Assembly: GCA_025716855.1 (NCBI GenBank)
Contig: JAIXMQ010000006.1
Coordinates: 423,501 to 487,500 of the forward strand
Source: Pilaira anomala
Taxonomy: Eukaryota; Mucoromycota; Mucoromycetes; Mucorales; Mucoraceae
Reading direction: 5' to 3'
Length of the DNA: 64,000 bases
The position numbers were made by a program, and so were the translations under genes. Below are positions 12,571-24,883 of this stretch, piece by piece. Numbering within the stretch: the first letter of the stretch is position 1; each line of letters opens with the position of its first letter. The notes beneath the pieces were generated by a model. That model searched no databases, was not told the origin of the DNA, and saw nothing but the letters and a program-made list of their open reading frames with translations.

Positions 12571-14607
12571 AATAGATTCGTGCTACTATGATTTTGAATG
12601 CACGGTTTTGTTTTTGGCCTTTTTGTAACAAGTTTGACAACAGCATTATTTTCAAACGTAATACGCTGTATTTAGATTTTAAAAAGATTTAACTAATTAG
12701 TAAATATTAATACGAGATTTAAGTCAGTTCAATTAACCTTCATTGGTTTAATTAAGTCATAAATCACCAATACCTTAAATTTTTCATAAAAGGTACTACC
12801 CATTGTAACTGGCTTTTTTTTTTTTTTTTTTTTTTTTTTTAATCGAAAACATGTTGTGTTACATTATAATTACGCTTCTTTTAGTGATCATTTCATTAAA
12901 GGAGGGGGTGGGGGGGGGGACACTATAACTCTTGCAACGTGGAAAGAACATGTGCATGTTCATGTCCCACATTTCGATTAATTGACTTCAAAAAAAAAGG
13001 GTGACCCTCTCTTATTAAATCATATTAGCGAGTATTTGAACTTCATTTAGTAAAAGAACTGACTTCCTTCAGTTCGATATTCACCCTTCTTATTGTTGAG
13101 TTCTTTGTGTCATGTTGTACGGTCCGCGGTACGTTGTCTTGATTTGAAAAGGATAACTAATGTATTATGTAAAATAGTTGTATCACAACCTATTTCTTTT
13201 TGCTTTTTTGTATATTTTATAAGCTGCATGTGTTAGAAAAGAGTAAAGAAGAAGCTGTTACTTTTATTTTAAATAAAAATAAATAATAAAAACAGATTGG
13301 TTTGTGTCCAAATAGACAGATTAAAAATAAAAAAAAACATGATTTTTATTTTTTTTTTAAAACAAAGATTGGTTACAGTAAACCAATTAGTGAAAAAGAC
13401 AGACAATTTCAGTATAATACTAAACTAACTACTATATTTGAATGATGATGACGATGATGCTATTTTCATGTCATAACAAAACAGTAAACTGATGATAAAT
13501 AAAGATATCACATGAAAGCTTACAAGCATATATAAAAGAGATGGGTTTTTTCTTATTTAAATTATATATAAATAAAATATGTATTGTATATGGATATCAC
13601 ACTTTTTTTTTTTCTACCCCACACAATAAAACTTATATATCCACGAGGTCATGCGAAAAACTGAACACAATAACCAAAGGATCTTGTATAATCTAAAAAT
13701 TGGTGTGAAATTATATCTATATTTTGCTTTTTCATATTTATAAAAGCTATGCAAAACGGATGAGCTTTAAAATTTATAAATAATTTTTAGACATCACCCT
13801 AAAATATAACTCTGGCTTCTTTTTTTGTACATGGCACAGACATTTCAAGTGCTGAAAAAAAAAAAAAATGTGTGTACATGATGTAACATATTAAAAACTT
13901 CATTGTTTAATAAACTCCGTTAACGCTTTTTTTTTTTTTCGATCAATATGAGGAAAAACCTCAAACTACTACTAAAAGTCTAATATATCACATTTTGGTT
14001 CATGTCAAAAAAATTTTGTCGTCAAGACTTTATAAAAAAGGGTAGAAGGAAAAAAAACGATAAGGAATGGAGAAGAGGGTTATAATAAGCTACTATAAAT
14101 TGGGTGTATAAGAAAAAAAAAAGTTGTTCATAATAATAATAAAAAAAAAAAAAGTGTTCATAGATTGCATAAGGCTGGTTTAAAAAAGATAAAAGGGATT
14201 GTTCATAGATGTGTTGTTATATACATTGTTTTGCTGGTCGGCTTGGAGGTTTTTTTTTCGGTAATATAATAGTAGCTTGGAAAGAGGAAAGGTGGATAAG
14301 ACATGAATCGCAAAAAAAAAGGGGGAAATGGTTGAAATGATTTAAAGAAAAAAACCAAAAGTAAAAAAGTGAGTTTTTTTTTGTATGAGAGAAAAGTCTA
14401 AATGGGTGATATATGGTTGTTGTTGTTGTTGTTGTTGTTGTGGTCGTGGTTGTTGTGGTGATTGTTGTAGTCGTGGTTGTTATGGTGATGGTTGTTGTTT
14501 TTTTTTTGGTGTATTTGTTTTTGTTTTTCATTTTATAATATTTTTTTTTTTTTGTTGTAGTTGTATTTTTCATTTTTTTCAAATAGTGTATAAGATATAT
14601 AAAAAGT
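12571..14607. other. Intergenic, 3' regions of convergent genes
   Basis: Two kb between two convergent genes. I see no convincing coding exon. Notable simple features: a 25-nt T run ending at 12840, a G-rich run at 12901-12919 (potential G-quadruplex), and a palindromic core GAACATG-TG-CATGTTC at 12946-12961. Trinucleotide repeats (GTT, CAA) from about 14400 to 14570 belong to the 3' flank of the zinc-finger gene; the open frames they create on both strands are low-complexity artefacts. Confidence 0.6.
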
Positions 14608-15510
14608 TTAATTGATAGTGATGGGATATGGAGATCGATTGACATTTGTTTGAACAACAGCAAAAGGTGAAGATCTACTATAGTATGAGTTCTCATAAGG
14701 TGATGATGGTTGATGATGTTGAAATCTTGGGTAATCCATATCTGAATAACTATTAGTTGTGAACCGAGGAGGTGTCATCATCATCATTGGTTTTTGTTCA
14801 TAATGATGGGTATAAGAGTTATTATTAGTAGTAGATGGATGGTAAGGTTGTTGTTGATGATGATGATGATGATTAGGAGGACGGAAAGCGATGGGAGCGA
14901 CCATAGGTGGTGAAGAACGATAATCCATGATTGGGCTCGTAGGTGAATCTTCCGAATCACAACTGGTAGCAGGTGAAGTAGGTGAATAAGAAGGAGAAGA
15001 TGTTACTTTTGAAAGGTTAAAAGTCTTCCATTGAGGGTCGTGACATCTTTGGTGTCTAGATAAAGTAGTTTTACGAGTAAATGATTTACCACATTCTTGA
15101 ACTTCACAAACATAAGGTCGTTTGCCAGTATGTGTACGACGATGTCTAGCTAATGAAGATGAATCACTGAATGATTTTCTACAGGCTTCATATTCACAAA
15201 CATGAGGTCTTTCACCTGTATGAGTACGATAATGAACAGTTAAAGCAGAACGTTGAATAAATTGTTTTCCACAACCAGTCCATTCGCAATGATAAGGGCG
15301 TTCTCCTGTATGAATTCGTTTATGTCTAGAAAGATCGGACCGTCTAGAGAAACGTTTGGTACATTCATCCCACGTGCATACATAAGGTTTATCAGATTGT
15401 TGATTCATAGTTGTTGATTCTAATGTCATTTTGGAATAACTACTAGTTGACATAGTTTCGAAGTTGGATTCTGGTTGATCATGTGTATTAAGCAAATTGC
15501 GGATATCCAT
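14608..15510 (-). CDS. C2H2 zinc-finger transcription factor, four tandem fingers
   Basis: Single-exon gene of 300 residues. Four C2H2 fingers run without gaps from about residue 45 to 157, joined by TGERP/TGKRP linkers ([27 protein letters not shown]), which implies sequence-specific DNA binding in the nucleus. Fingers have the C-x4-C spacing in their first pair (CTWDEC, CEWTGC, CEYEAC, CEVQEC), as in the TFIIIA/Zap1-like subgroup. The C-terminal half is low-complexity (Ser/Pro, His and Gln runs, Asn repeats), like an activation or regulatory region. The target is unknown and I do not assign an ortholog. An unusually long gene-free region (about 4.4 kb) lies upstream, suggesting complex regulation. 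Confidence 0.93.
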   Translation of the reverse strand: MDIRNLLNTHDQPESNFETMSTSSYSKMTLESTTMNQQSDKPYVCTWDECTKRFSRRSDLSRHKRIHTGERPYHCEWTGCGKQFIQRSALTVHYRTHTGERPHVCEYEACRKSFSDSSSLARHRRTHTGKRPYVCEVQECGKSFTRKTTLSRHQRCHDPQWKTFNLSKVTSSPSYSPTSPATSCDSEDSPTSPIMDYRSSPPMVAPIAFRPPNHHHHHQQQPYHPSTTNNNSYTHHYEQKPMMMMTPPRFTTNSYSDMDYPRFQHHQPSSPYENSYYSRSSPFAVVQTNVNRSPYPITIN

Positions 15511-18500
15511 TATAGTAAAAAAGTAAATAAAAATAAAAGTGGTCGTAAAAGAAAAATAAAAATTGGGCTTAAAAGAGAAAAATATTACACAAAAAAATTA
15601 TATATAAAAGAAAAAGAGAGAAAAAAAAAAAAAAAAAAGAAAAAAAGAGTTGAGGAAGAGGATAAAATTGGTTTTTATAACATTTATTTTATTGGGGGTC
15701 CTTTATATAGTGAGTCACGGGGATAGAATTTTAGAGTTTTTTTTCAAAACCCACAAGAAAAAAAAAAAATCGTAGCACAAACCTATTTTCAATGATACGG
15801 CGTCCTTGAGTCACAAATCCTTGTTTAATAAAGTATTTTTCATTCTCAATAATAAAAATTTATTCATTAATTTCATCAAGCGTCAAAATAGTACAGTTAA
15901 GAAAAAAAAAAAAACTATAGTTTTTACACACAAAAAAAAAAAAAAAAAAAAAAGATATACCTTTTTATTTTTTTTTCGAGAAAAGAGACATGTTGTCCTC
16001 AGCTTTAAATATCAAAAGAAAATGTGCGTTTAGGGAAAGAGGGGTCCGAGCTGGTACCCCTTCATCGAAAAATATGATTTTTTTTTTTTTTTTTTTTTTT
16101 TTAGGGCTCGGTTCATTTGTGATCGGTCATCTTATTAAAGTGTCAATCTCCTCTTACTGCTAAACTAAGGGCTTATAGTTATTTCATCTGCCCTAGAACT
16201 AAATGTTCGTGCGTACGTGTACGTGCGTTTTTTTCAGCGGCTTAATCCTAAACAGCTGACTACGAAGAAGTGATTTTAACGAATCAAGTTATAAAAACAC
16301 TGACCATTGAAACTAAAATTTTTAATAGAACAAGTTGTATAATTTTTGATAGGACGATCTTTTTTTTAATAAAATTGTTAGTAATATGCATATAGTTACC
16401 ATAAATGAATCTACTTTTTAGTACAAGTATAGAAAAAAAAAAAAAGAGATGATCGATTGAGTGAAATAGAAGTCGGACTTCAATAAATACTATTGAGTAA
16501 AATAGCTTCTGTAACCCATTTATCAACATATGTGTAATACAAATTATAACAGCCATATAATTTAGCTTTTTTTTTTTACAGCACACCCATTACTTATTAT
16601 AATTTTATTATATTGAACAAGAGAAAAAAAAAGGAAAAAAAAATAATGGTGTAAGCTCACGTCATGATGAGGAGGGCTTATTTTTTTTTTTCTTTCTATA
16701 TTTCCCTATTTTACCGCACTATCTCAGTTACATGCAGTAGCAGCTTAAAAGAGTAAAAAAATCATACTTAACTCCTTTGTATTTCCTTATAATAGCCACG
16801 TTTTTGTGAACACCAAGTTTTTTTTTTGTGCAATAATCAATTATCGCGTGTACTGGTGTTACCGTAATAAAAAAAAAACCTAAAGGGGGGATTAAGTTTA
16901 TAATCACAGGTAACTATGCAAGCGACGTCACCTGTTTCAGCGCTCTTACTTTAAAGTAACACAGCATATTTACTTTAGGAAAGAAGGATATTCAATAGAG
17001 TACCTATCGGATGCTTGGGGCACGAGCCACTACCAAGACTTTTTTTTTTTTCACTTTCCTCCACAAATAAAAAAACACAGACCTTGTTAAACGTTAAAGC
17101 CATCAATCAATCGTAAAAGAATCGTTTTTTTCACTGTACTTTACAAAAAACTAATATAGTAAAAATAAAAAACTGAAAAAATATCTTAATTGTTCTTCTT
17201 GAGTTCTTTTTTTTTCTTTTATCCTTTTCAAAAAAAAAAAAAAAAATAAACTCCTCCCCCAAAAATAACAATACTAATAATACTTTTTTTGTTTCTCTTC
17301 TTTTTCTCCTCCCCCCGTTTTTTTTCTCTACACGATCATTATGACCATGATTAGTCAGTAGTCCTCATAGTAGTAATATAAAAATAGTATTGAAATAATT
17401 ATTAGATAAATAATTAAAAATGAGTCTATTTTTTATTACACATATATTACTTTTTTATTTAAAATAATTTATCCAATGAAATAGACATATGACAGTACTT
17501 TTATGCTTTCGGAAAAGCAAGGAAAGCAGAAAAATTCAAACTTGACCGTATGATCGGTTCTCATTTTTTATAATAGAAAACAATTTGAATATAAAAAAAA
17601 ACACAAAACAAAAAAGACATTTAATGTAACACGAGCAGTATGGAAGATTGATCTTGTATGACATTTGAAGTAATTTTCTTTTGGGTCACTTTATTTAACA
17701 AGTCGTCATGGCGTTCTAAAAACATCATTTAATAAAAGACAAAGTCCCTATTTAGCCCTAGGTTCTTTTTTATATTTTATAACCATTTATTAAAATAGGT
17801 AAGACACGGTAATACAATGTTAGTGCTGATTTAAATCAAAGGATCTCCCCTTCTCTTTCGTTGGTTCCATCTTTCCGTCTTTTTCAATTCAAACTTGTGA
17901 GTATAGCGTCTTATTGATACGCCGATACGATGTTTTGTACACCAACCCAACCAACAAAACTTACCCTATTCCGAGTCCGCCTTTCAAATTATTAATAATC
18001 CTTTTTTTTTTTTTTGCTATCTAAAAAAATTAAGGGCAAATTTATTTTTTTTTGTAACTCAAAAAAAAAAATGTATTTACCTTGTTTGGAATAAAAAATG
18101 CCTATTTTTTGGCTGATTGAAAAACAAGCAAATATCTATATATATATATATATATAGCTTTTTGAAGACAACAAACTGTCGTCCCGGCACCAGAGTAAAA
18201 AAAAAAAAAATCAGGTCAAGGGAAACATATAAAATACTGAGTTCAATTTTTGTCACCACATGGCAAACCTTACTTTTTCGTATTTTTAATTAAAAAAAAA
18301 ATATCCCGCCGCCTTTGTAACGGTCAAAACTTTATTTTATTTTTTTTCTCTCTCTCTCGGTCGCCAGAATGTGTAATAACACTGGCCAAGCCAAAACTTA
18401 AACAATGAGTTCCCACCATGCTTCAAAATTTCTCACATTAAACCTCATTTGTTCATTTGTTTGTTTACTTTTTGCAACAATAAAAAAAAATCGAATAAAA

Positions 18501-18873
18501 AAAAAAAAAAAAAAAGATACAGTAGAAAAAATGTTCAATCCGAAATTACGGACTGGAAAAAAAACGTACGAGTCACTTTTGGTTTCCATGTCACTCTATT
18601 TTCAGTTTCCGATAAATCCATGGTGATTTGAGCCCTCTCAAAAGAGTCCTGAAAGCTATATTGATTCTTTTGGTGAGGGGAATGACCTTTATATTATTTG
18701 TTTGTCGATCCCTTTTGGATAATGTCACTGGGACGACACACACAATTATATCATCATCAGATTCTTTCAGGTTTAGTTTCTCTACTAAACAAAAAATGTG
18801 CTTTTTTTTTTCTTGTATTTTTCCCAAATTAAAATCATCCGATTTTATTATTCTTTGTAGTCCCCCGCCTCTT

Positions 18874-18909
<36 letters not shown>

Positions 18910-19949
18910 TAAACTTCGCGTGCCACATAATGCATAGTAAGCAAGAATACTTGAGTTTCACATCTTGTTTCAAAACCATCGAAACCTTCTTTCAAAAAAA
19001 GGTAGGATATTACAAAAAAAGAACTATGTGTTCCCTTTTTATCAATTTAACTTGCTTTACTCTCTTTTTTTTTTTCTTCTCCGTCACTTGAAAAGACCCC
19101 ATGACTATCCTTGTACTCCTATTTCTTATTGTTCCGTACATCGAACAAAAAAAAAATGCCTGATAATTTATTTAACCCACACTGTTGAAAACGCATGAGT
19201 TTTAGTATTACCTAATTTACAATTCTTGCATATTCTTTATTCATCTTATTGTATTACTAGTTATCCCACTTACTCAGTTGCAACGCTCAGTGAACACAAG
19301 CCCAGAGCATTGGAGCATTTTTTCATGTACAGAAACGTGATTATAGAGAGGATATCACCATGGTCTTACATAATCCTTTTTTTGTAAAACCCATTTTTTT
19401 TTTTTTTCGTGACATGGAAGATTTATTCCGTTTAATCACACGCTTTTTTTTTTTTTTAATAAATAGTATAAAACCGATAAGTCATAAGATTTATCTTTTT
19501 TATTCAAAAATATAAATATAAATGTAGTCAATGCGGTGTGGTCAAAACGCTCTTGCATCCGAATAAAAATATATTTTGACGCTCCAACAAAAAAGAAAAA
19601 ATGGCATGTGCGCAAAAATAAAACATCTTCTTTATTTAGTAATTTTTTTAAAAAAAAAGTCATTACTTCATTTTTTCATCTTAGAATGAAAAATTCATAG
19701 AATGATAAAGAATTAAGAAGAACTTATAGTTTATTTCTCTGTAGCTTACAAAAAAAGCTTAGTCGGATAATATGTTTTTTTTTGAAGATTTTAAATAGCA
19801 AACAAGCATATTTCAAATAACTAATCTTTGAAAGTGACAAAATGATATATAATACCATAGCAAAAAAAAAAAAAAAAAAAAATTTCAAGATTTAATTTTA
19901 TTGTTTAATAATGCAAAAAAGAGAGAAATAAATAACAAATAAATTTCAT
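15511..19949. other. Long intergenic region upstream of the zinc-finger gene
   Basis: About 4.4 kb without a credible coding exon. It contains many A/T homopolymers, an ACGTGCG/ACGTACG cluster at 16208-16228, a GACGTCAC (CRE-like) site near 16924-16931, a (AT)n tract at 18136-18155 and a (CT)n tract at 18873-18903. Short frames within it have no homology I recognise. It may be an extended promoter, or it may hold unannotated non-coding transcripts; the sequence alone does not decide. Confidence 0.55.
15701..15717 (-). promoter_or_regulatory. TATA-like box abutting an AP-1/Gcn4-type site
   Basis: On the minus strand TGACTCA (15717-15711) is followed immediately by CTATATAAAG (15710-15701), about 190 bases upstream of the zinc-finger ATG. 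TGACTCA is the exact consensus for bZIP factors of the Gcn4/AP-1 type, and TATATAA fits a TATA box. Seen directly; function inferred. Confidence 0.45.
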
Positions 19950-22688
19950 TTAACTAGAACCAGTACCATACTTGCCCTTCCAAACTTCTTCCATCTTTTC
20001 ATCAATCTTTGTGAACAAATATTCAGCACCGCCCAAGACATGACCGGGCAAGATATCCATGGTGAACTCATCAGGAATGTTACGAAGAGGTGCATTCAAT
20101 TGACGACAAATAGATTCTGCAGTAGCAGGCATGTAAGGACTAAGAAGGCCAGATAAAAGGTAGATCAAGTTAGCGGCAGTAGCAACAACTGCGTCACACT
20201 TGGGACGAGTTTCATCAAATAAGGCATTACTTAAGTTAGCTTCTTGAAGGTATTGGTTACCACGAGCAGAGATAGCCATAGCAACACCAAGGCCACCTCT
20301 GAGCTTGACAGCTTCCATGGTCTCAATATATTGTTTCAACAATGCATTCACATCCTTGACCAACTCAACCTCCAACTTGCCAGAGAAATCTGCTTTAGGA
20401 ATAACGCCATCGTACTTTGAGAAAATGAATCGAATACCACGGTTAACAAAGTTACCAAGGTTATTCAATAATTCACTGTTGTTCTTTGTAATGAATTCGT
20501 TCCAAGTAAACATAGAATCACTGGTTTCAGGACGAACAGACATGAGGTAATAACGCCAGACGGAAGGAGGAATACCAGTAGCTTCAGCATTGTTACCAAA
20601 CACACCAACATTACGAGACTTGGAGAATTTACCTCCTTCATAGTTAAGGTATTCACAAGTACTGATATGGTTTACAATCGTCCATTTCTCTCCAGTACCA
20701 ATTTCGGAACCAGGGAAAATGACAGAATGGAAAGGAACGTTATCCTTACCCATGAATTGATACAATTTGACGTTTTCGGGGTTCTTCCACCACTTTTCCC
20801 ATTCATCAGTGTAGTTGGCAGTGATACTAGGGTAACCAATAGGTGCATCAAACCAAACATAGAATACCTTATCTTCATAACCCTTAAGAGGAACAGGTGT
20901 ACCCCACTTCAAATCACGAGTAATACAACGTTGTCTTAAACCTTCCTTTAACCAAGATTGTGTGATATGAATACCGTTAGCGGACCATTTACCTTCTTCG
21001 GAAGACTTGATAAAGGCCTTTTCAATTTCAGGTTGAAGTTTACCCAAATCAAGGAAAAGATGGTTGGAATCCTTGGTGATAGGTGCATTACCATCCAACT
21101 TACAACGAGGCTTAATAAGATCAGTAGCATTCAAAAGCTTACCACAAGCATCACATTGATCTCCACGAGCATCCTATAAATTTATAACTCAATATCTTTT
21201 TTCTTTTAAAAAACACACACACACACACACACACACTTACATCGTATTTACAGTGAGGACAGACACCTTCAACATAACGATCAGCCAAGAAACTAGTATA
21301 TAAAATGACATGAGTCCCATCTATTCACACGCGATATATAATCTCCAAACTAAAACTTACCGACTACACTTTTCACAATACAATTGGGTCATGGTTTCCA
21401 TAATCACATTACCGTTATTATAATTCTTCATAAAGATATCTTGAGCAATTTCAGTTTGCTTATCAGTCGTCGTACGACCAAAGAGATCAAAAGACAAATC
21501 AAACCACTTATAAACACTTTCATGAATAGCGTTATACTTATCACAAAGTTCTCTACAGCTGACGCCTTCTTCTAAAGCCTTGGTTTCAGTTGCAGTACCA
21601 TATTCATCTGTACCACAAAAGAAGGCTGTATTATATCCACGAGCACGACAGTATCTAGCATACACATCTGCACTTAATGTAGATCCAACAATGTTACCCA
21701 AATGAGGTACGTTGTTAACATAAGGAAGTGCTGAAGTAATTAAAATGTTACGTTCATTTTCCTTGGGAAGAACCCTACAAAAAAAAAATATTCGCATGAG
21801 TCATAATGTCTCTTTAAACCGCATGACATGTTCCTTATTTATAAACTTACTTGACAGATGGGTTCACAGTCTTTGCTTCGATATTAGGAGTTACCTTTTG
21901 AGTGGCTGTGTTGATGACAGGTGCAGGAATTTCCTTGGTTACTTTCTTTTCAGCATGAACTTGCTTCTTTGGCTTAGCTCCCTTATTTGTCTATGATACA
22001 TATAAGAAAAGATGAGTCATGATTTTACATTTACCAAAAAGAAAAAAACATGTACCTGTTCCTTGATATATTCAATACCAGCAACAACCTTTGAGTTCTT
22101 GGAAACAACATCAAACCAAGCTGCTAAAAGAGGATATTTGCTAGGTTCCTTAGCACTAGAGAAGGTTTCAAAGAGTGTACCATAGTAAATAACATCAACA
22201 ATGGTGACATTATCTGAAGCCTAACAAAAACAATTCAGTTACCCCTTTCTTTTTTTTTTAAAAAAAAAAAAACTTTATTTTTTTTAGTTACCTTGGCAAA
22301 AGCTTTACCGTGCTTGGAAATAATCTCTTCTGCGTTTTGGAAAGCTTGGTCAATTCTTCTCTTAATAACTAAAGGACTAACAAGTGTTTCTTCCTTTTCA
22401 ATGACAACCGATTGTAAAGGGTCAAAAGTAGTAGCGTTGAAAATATACCTAATACAAAAAATTTAGTATAAAAATGACGTGATATAAAGCTATATTTGTT
22501 TACTTTAAGGCTGCATTCGCGTCAGTTAAAGTAACGTTACTAGAAACAACAAAAGTAACGGCTTCACCAGCGGTTTCGACAAGTTTGGCGCCAGTAACTT
22601 GAGCTGCCATTGACAACTTTAAAGCGTTGGCAAAAGGCTTGGTGTTGGCGGACAACTTGGGTAAAGTTATCTTTACTGCAGCAGGCAT
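19950..22688 (-). CDS. MES1: Cytosolic methionyl-tRNA synthetase
   Basis: Charges tRNA-Met with methionine. Seven exons (22688-22504, 22448-22292, 22220-22056, 21990-21851, 21774-21361, 21292-21241, 21173-19950) encode 778 residues. The first about 165 residues look like a GST-type appended domain, as in yeast Mes1, which uses it to bind Arc1. A Lys-rich linker follows. The class I catalytic core has the HIGH-type motif HLGN at 240-243 and the KMSKS variant KFSKS at 553-557. The zinc-binding inserts CEKC, CPHC and CDAC are intact and are split by two introns around a 52-nt exon. The C-terminal anticodon-binding helical domain ends without an EMAPII-like tail. The intron at 21174-21240 holds a (CA)n tract. 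Fungal cytosolic rather than mitochondrial type, judged by the GST-like domain. Confidence 0.96.
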
Positions 22689-23057
22689 GTTTTTTTTATT
22701 TATTTTTTTAAAAAAATATGGGTTAAAGAAGAAGAAGAAAAGAAGAAGAAAAATGTGAGTTTGAATGTAACAAACGAGATGGTATAAGCCACTTAAAAAA
22801 TAAGATCTCTGTCCCTCCCCTCTCGCTTGTTTCTATTTCGATTCTTTTTATGCTAAATGATCTACTCTATCTATTTTCTCAAAAAAAAAAAAAAAAACAA
22901 ACTCTCCTTCCTAAATTCAATTGACAATTATGCTATTTTGTTATTGTTTTTCGACACTTTTTTTATTGTTATTTTTTTAGTTACTGAAAAAGAAAAAAAA
23001 AAAGATTTATGTACGATGATATTGTCCTTTCCTCTCTCTCTAATTTTCTAAGATAAT
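22689..23057. other. Intergenic, MetRS promoter region
   Basis: The 369 bases between the NDUFA2 stop and the MetRS start (both minus strand). It is AT-rich with purine/pyrimidine runs near the MetRS ATG. I see no gene in it. Confidence 0.5.
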
Positions 23058-23486
23058 TTAAGCAGACTTGATCAATTGTGCCAAAGTGTTTTCAATATCT
23101 TGTGCTGAAGCATTTTGAAGGATAACTTTACGTTCAACACCTTTATCTACATATTTTTTTTTAAAAAAAAAAGAAATTGAGTAAAGCCACACACATAAAA
23201 AAAAACATCTTTCAAAATATATATAGTTTACCGAAGCGAGCGAAAGCACGAGCTTCAATACCACTAGCTTCACGAACTAAGATAGGAAGCTCAGGGTTAG
23301 CCTTCTTAATGTTAACATAGTTCTTTGCGACGAAATCACTATTAAAATAAAAATTAATAAAAAAATTCTATCCATCGACTATCAACTGGTATTCTTTTAC
23401 CGAAGACCACTGCTGGAAGGTGAAGTTTGACAGAATTGAAGACGAAGCTCTTTAAGGCCCTTTAATTGTGATTTCAAAGCAGACAT
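23058..23486 (-). CDS. NADH dehydrogenase complex I subunit NDUFA2 (B8 type)
   Basis: Accessory subunit of mitochondrial complex I with a thioredoxin-like L51/S25/CI-B8 fold. Three exons (23486-23401, 23338-23232, 23146-23058) join in phase to 93 residues, the family's usual size. Diagnostic stretches are LKELRLQFCQTSPSSSGLR, then FVAKNYVNIKKANPELPIL and VREASGIEARAFARF, which follow the order in animal NDUFA2 (LREIRIHLCQRSPGS, KKANPDLPILIRE). Like most members it has no obvious cleaved presequence. The introns are 60-90 nt. Confidence 0.9.
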
Positions 23487-24306
23487 GATTTATAAGAGTG
23501 GGGAGATGGTTGGAGAGAAAAAAAAACAAGGAAAGTTACCAACTGCCTGAAATAATTCAAACCCTGGTGTTGAGTTCTAATCATAAACGAACCAAACAGA
23601 CGTCATTGTTGGGAAAAAAAATAAAAGAAGACCAAATAAAGTGAATTCTTGGGGCACCACAAGCAGGCTTTTAGCCTTCGGAGTTCCTGACTGTGGTGTA
23701 GATGAGCTCATGTGTGGCGCCTTTTGAGCTTTATTATGCATTAACCAAACCAAAAAGATTTCATAGAGCTAACATTGTTCTTATACTTTATCAACCGTAT
23801 CAGCTCAAGTTTAGTTGAAAAATAAAAATAAATATTTTGCTAATTGGTTTTTCCAATGAATTAAAGATATATAATAATAAAAAAAAAAAAAAAAAAAAAG
23901 TCCAAAATGTGTGGTTGTGAGATAAAATAAAAAAGCCTAGCGGTAACCCTGGAAGCAATTTTAAATTATTGAATGGTAAAGACAAGACAATTTAACAAAA
24001 AAGATGTTTTTATTTATGTATATCACAACATATCAAATAAAATTAAGTTTTATTCGTTAAAATAAGTTACATTATAGTGTAAAGAATAATTATATTTCTA
24101 TTAAATTGCATTAGCTTATTATTTGAAGCTTCAAAAGTGATATTAATATTGCTGTGCTTTCATCGGACAGGTGTTGACGTTGGAATTTTAGTTTTACAAC
24201 CCCAAGTCAAATTTCATGATTAAAGACTTTTGAAAAACTTTTTTTATATAAACATTTTTTTATTTATAATTATTCTGACTATTATTACTTTAATTTTATT
24301 ATAACG
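23487..24306. other. Intergenic, no gene seen
   Basis: AT-rich DNA between NDUFA2 and a retroelement relic. A somewhat more GC-rich segment lies at 23645-23735, for which I recognise no RNA family. A 20-nt A run lies at 23880-23899. Nothing else is supported. Confidence 0.5.
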
Positions 24307-24508
24307 ATGCAGACGGATACGTACAACAACACAACAGTCGATGATAATATTTTTTTTTAGAGATGATTACCAAGATAAGAACCATCAACCCAATTCTCCC
24401 TTCGATATCCGTATGTGGTTCAAGCACTGCTTCAAGCAGATTAAACTGAACGGGTTTATCATAAACGATAGCCGAAAGAGAATAAGACAGAACTTACTAC
24501 CAAGATAG
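24307..24508 (+). pseudogene. Retrotransposon gag-like relic
   Basis: An ATG at 24307 opens a frame that breaks at an 8-9 nt T run and continues one base shifted, to a stop at 24508. The second part reads RMWFKHCFKQIKLNGFIIND followed by basic residues. This resembles the start of Ty3/gypsy Gag (a WF...F..C..NG pattern), but the match is by eye. The rest of gag and all of pol are absent. It directly precedes an LTR-like segment and a tRNA gene, the usual setting for such elements. Family assignment is tentative. Confidence 0.35.
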
Positions 24509-24526
24509 AACCACTAACTGCTGTGA

Positions 24527-24720
24527 TGTTGTGGCAATAATGACCAGCCTTAGTCATAAATGATATCTGCGATGTATTATTCGCTTTAGAAAAACAATAT
24601 AAATATCCCCCAACTTATCATAAATAAAGCGATTATCTTTTATCTCTTATCCTAAATTACTTGTAACCTATAAACTAGATCTTTAAAGTCTTTATATTTT
24701 ATTTATATTTTGTTTTATAT
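24527..24720 (+). mobile_element. Possible solo LTR upstream of a tRNA gene
   Basis: The segment starts with TGTTGTGGCAATAATGACC, typical of a retrotransposon LTR terminus, and contains a TATA-like ATATAAATA about 80 bases in and an AATAAA polyadenylation-like signal about 15 bases further. The 3' end is not clear and no target duplication was found, so the right border is approximate. Its place about 90-280 bases upstream of a tRNA gene fits insertion preferences known for Ty1 and Ty3. No second LTR copy occurs in the window. Confidence 0.35.
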
Positions 24721-24727
24721 TAAAGTA

Positions 24728-24753
24728 ACGTGACATTCACGTGAATGTCACGT
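24728..24753. repeat. 26-bp perfect palindrome with E-box core
   Basis: ACGTGACATTCAC and its exact reverse complement meet at 24740/24741, with CACGTG at the centre and ACGTGAC/GTCACGT at the ends. It lies 57 bases upstream of tRNA-Phe. CACGTG is the site of bHLH factors such as Pho4 and Cbf1. The palindrome is seen directly; any role is inference. Confidence 0.6.
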
Positions 24754-24810
24754 GTTATATCTCTTTAATTATATATACTTATATATAATTTAGGTCAATA
24801 CTTCTATGAA

Positions 24811-24826
24811 GCGGGTATAGCTCAGC

Positions 24827-24858
<32 letters not shown>

Positions 24859-24883
24859 AGGTGTTCGATCCACTTTAGCCGCA
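24811..24883 (+). tRNA. tRNA-Phe (GAA)
   Basis: 73 nt that fold as a cloverleaf: D stem GCTC/GAGC, anticodon arm TCAGA-CTGAAGA-TCTGA with anticodon GAA, and T arm AGGTG-TTCGATC-CACTT. There is no intron, and the encoded 3' end is A (discriminator) without CCA, as in eukaryotes. The A-box region (TAGCTCAGCTGGG) and B box (GTTCGATCC) are present, and TTTCTTTTT follows as a Pol III terminator. One acceptor-stem pair is a G5-G68 mismatch, so reduced function or a pseudogene cannot be excluded. Confidence 0.85.

Noticed and set aside
14217..14696. Coding frames on both strands at the 3' side of the zinc-finger gene
   Set aside because: They consist of trinucleotide repeats (poly-Thr, poly-Cys) and overlap the 3' flank.
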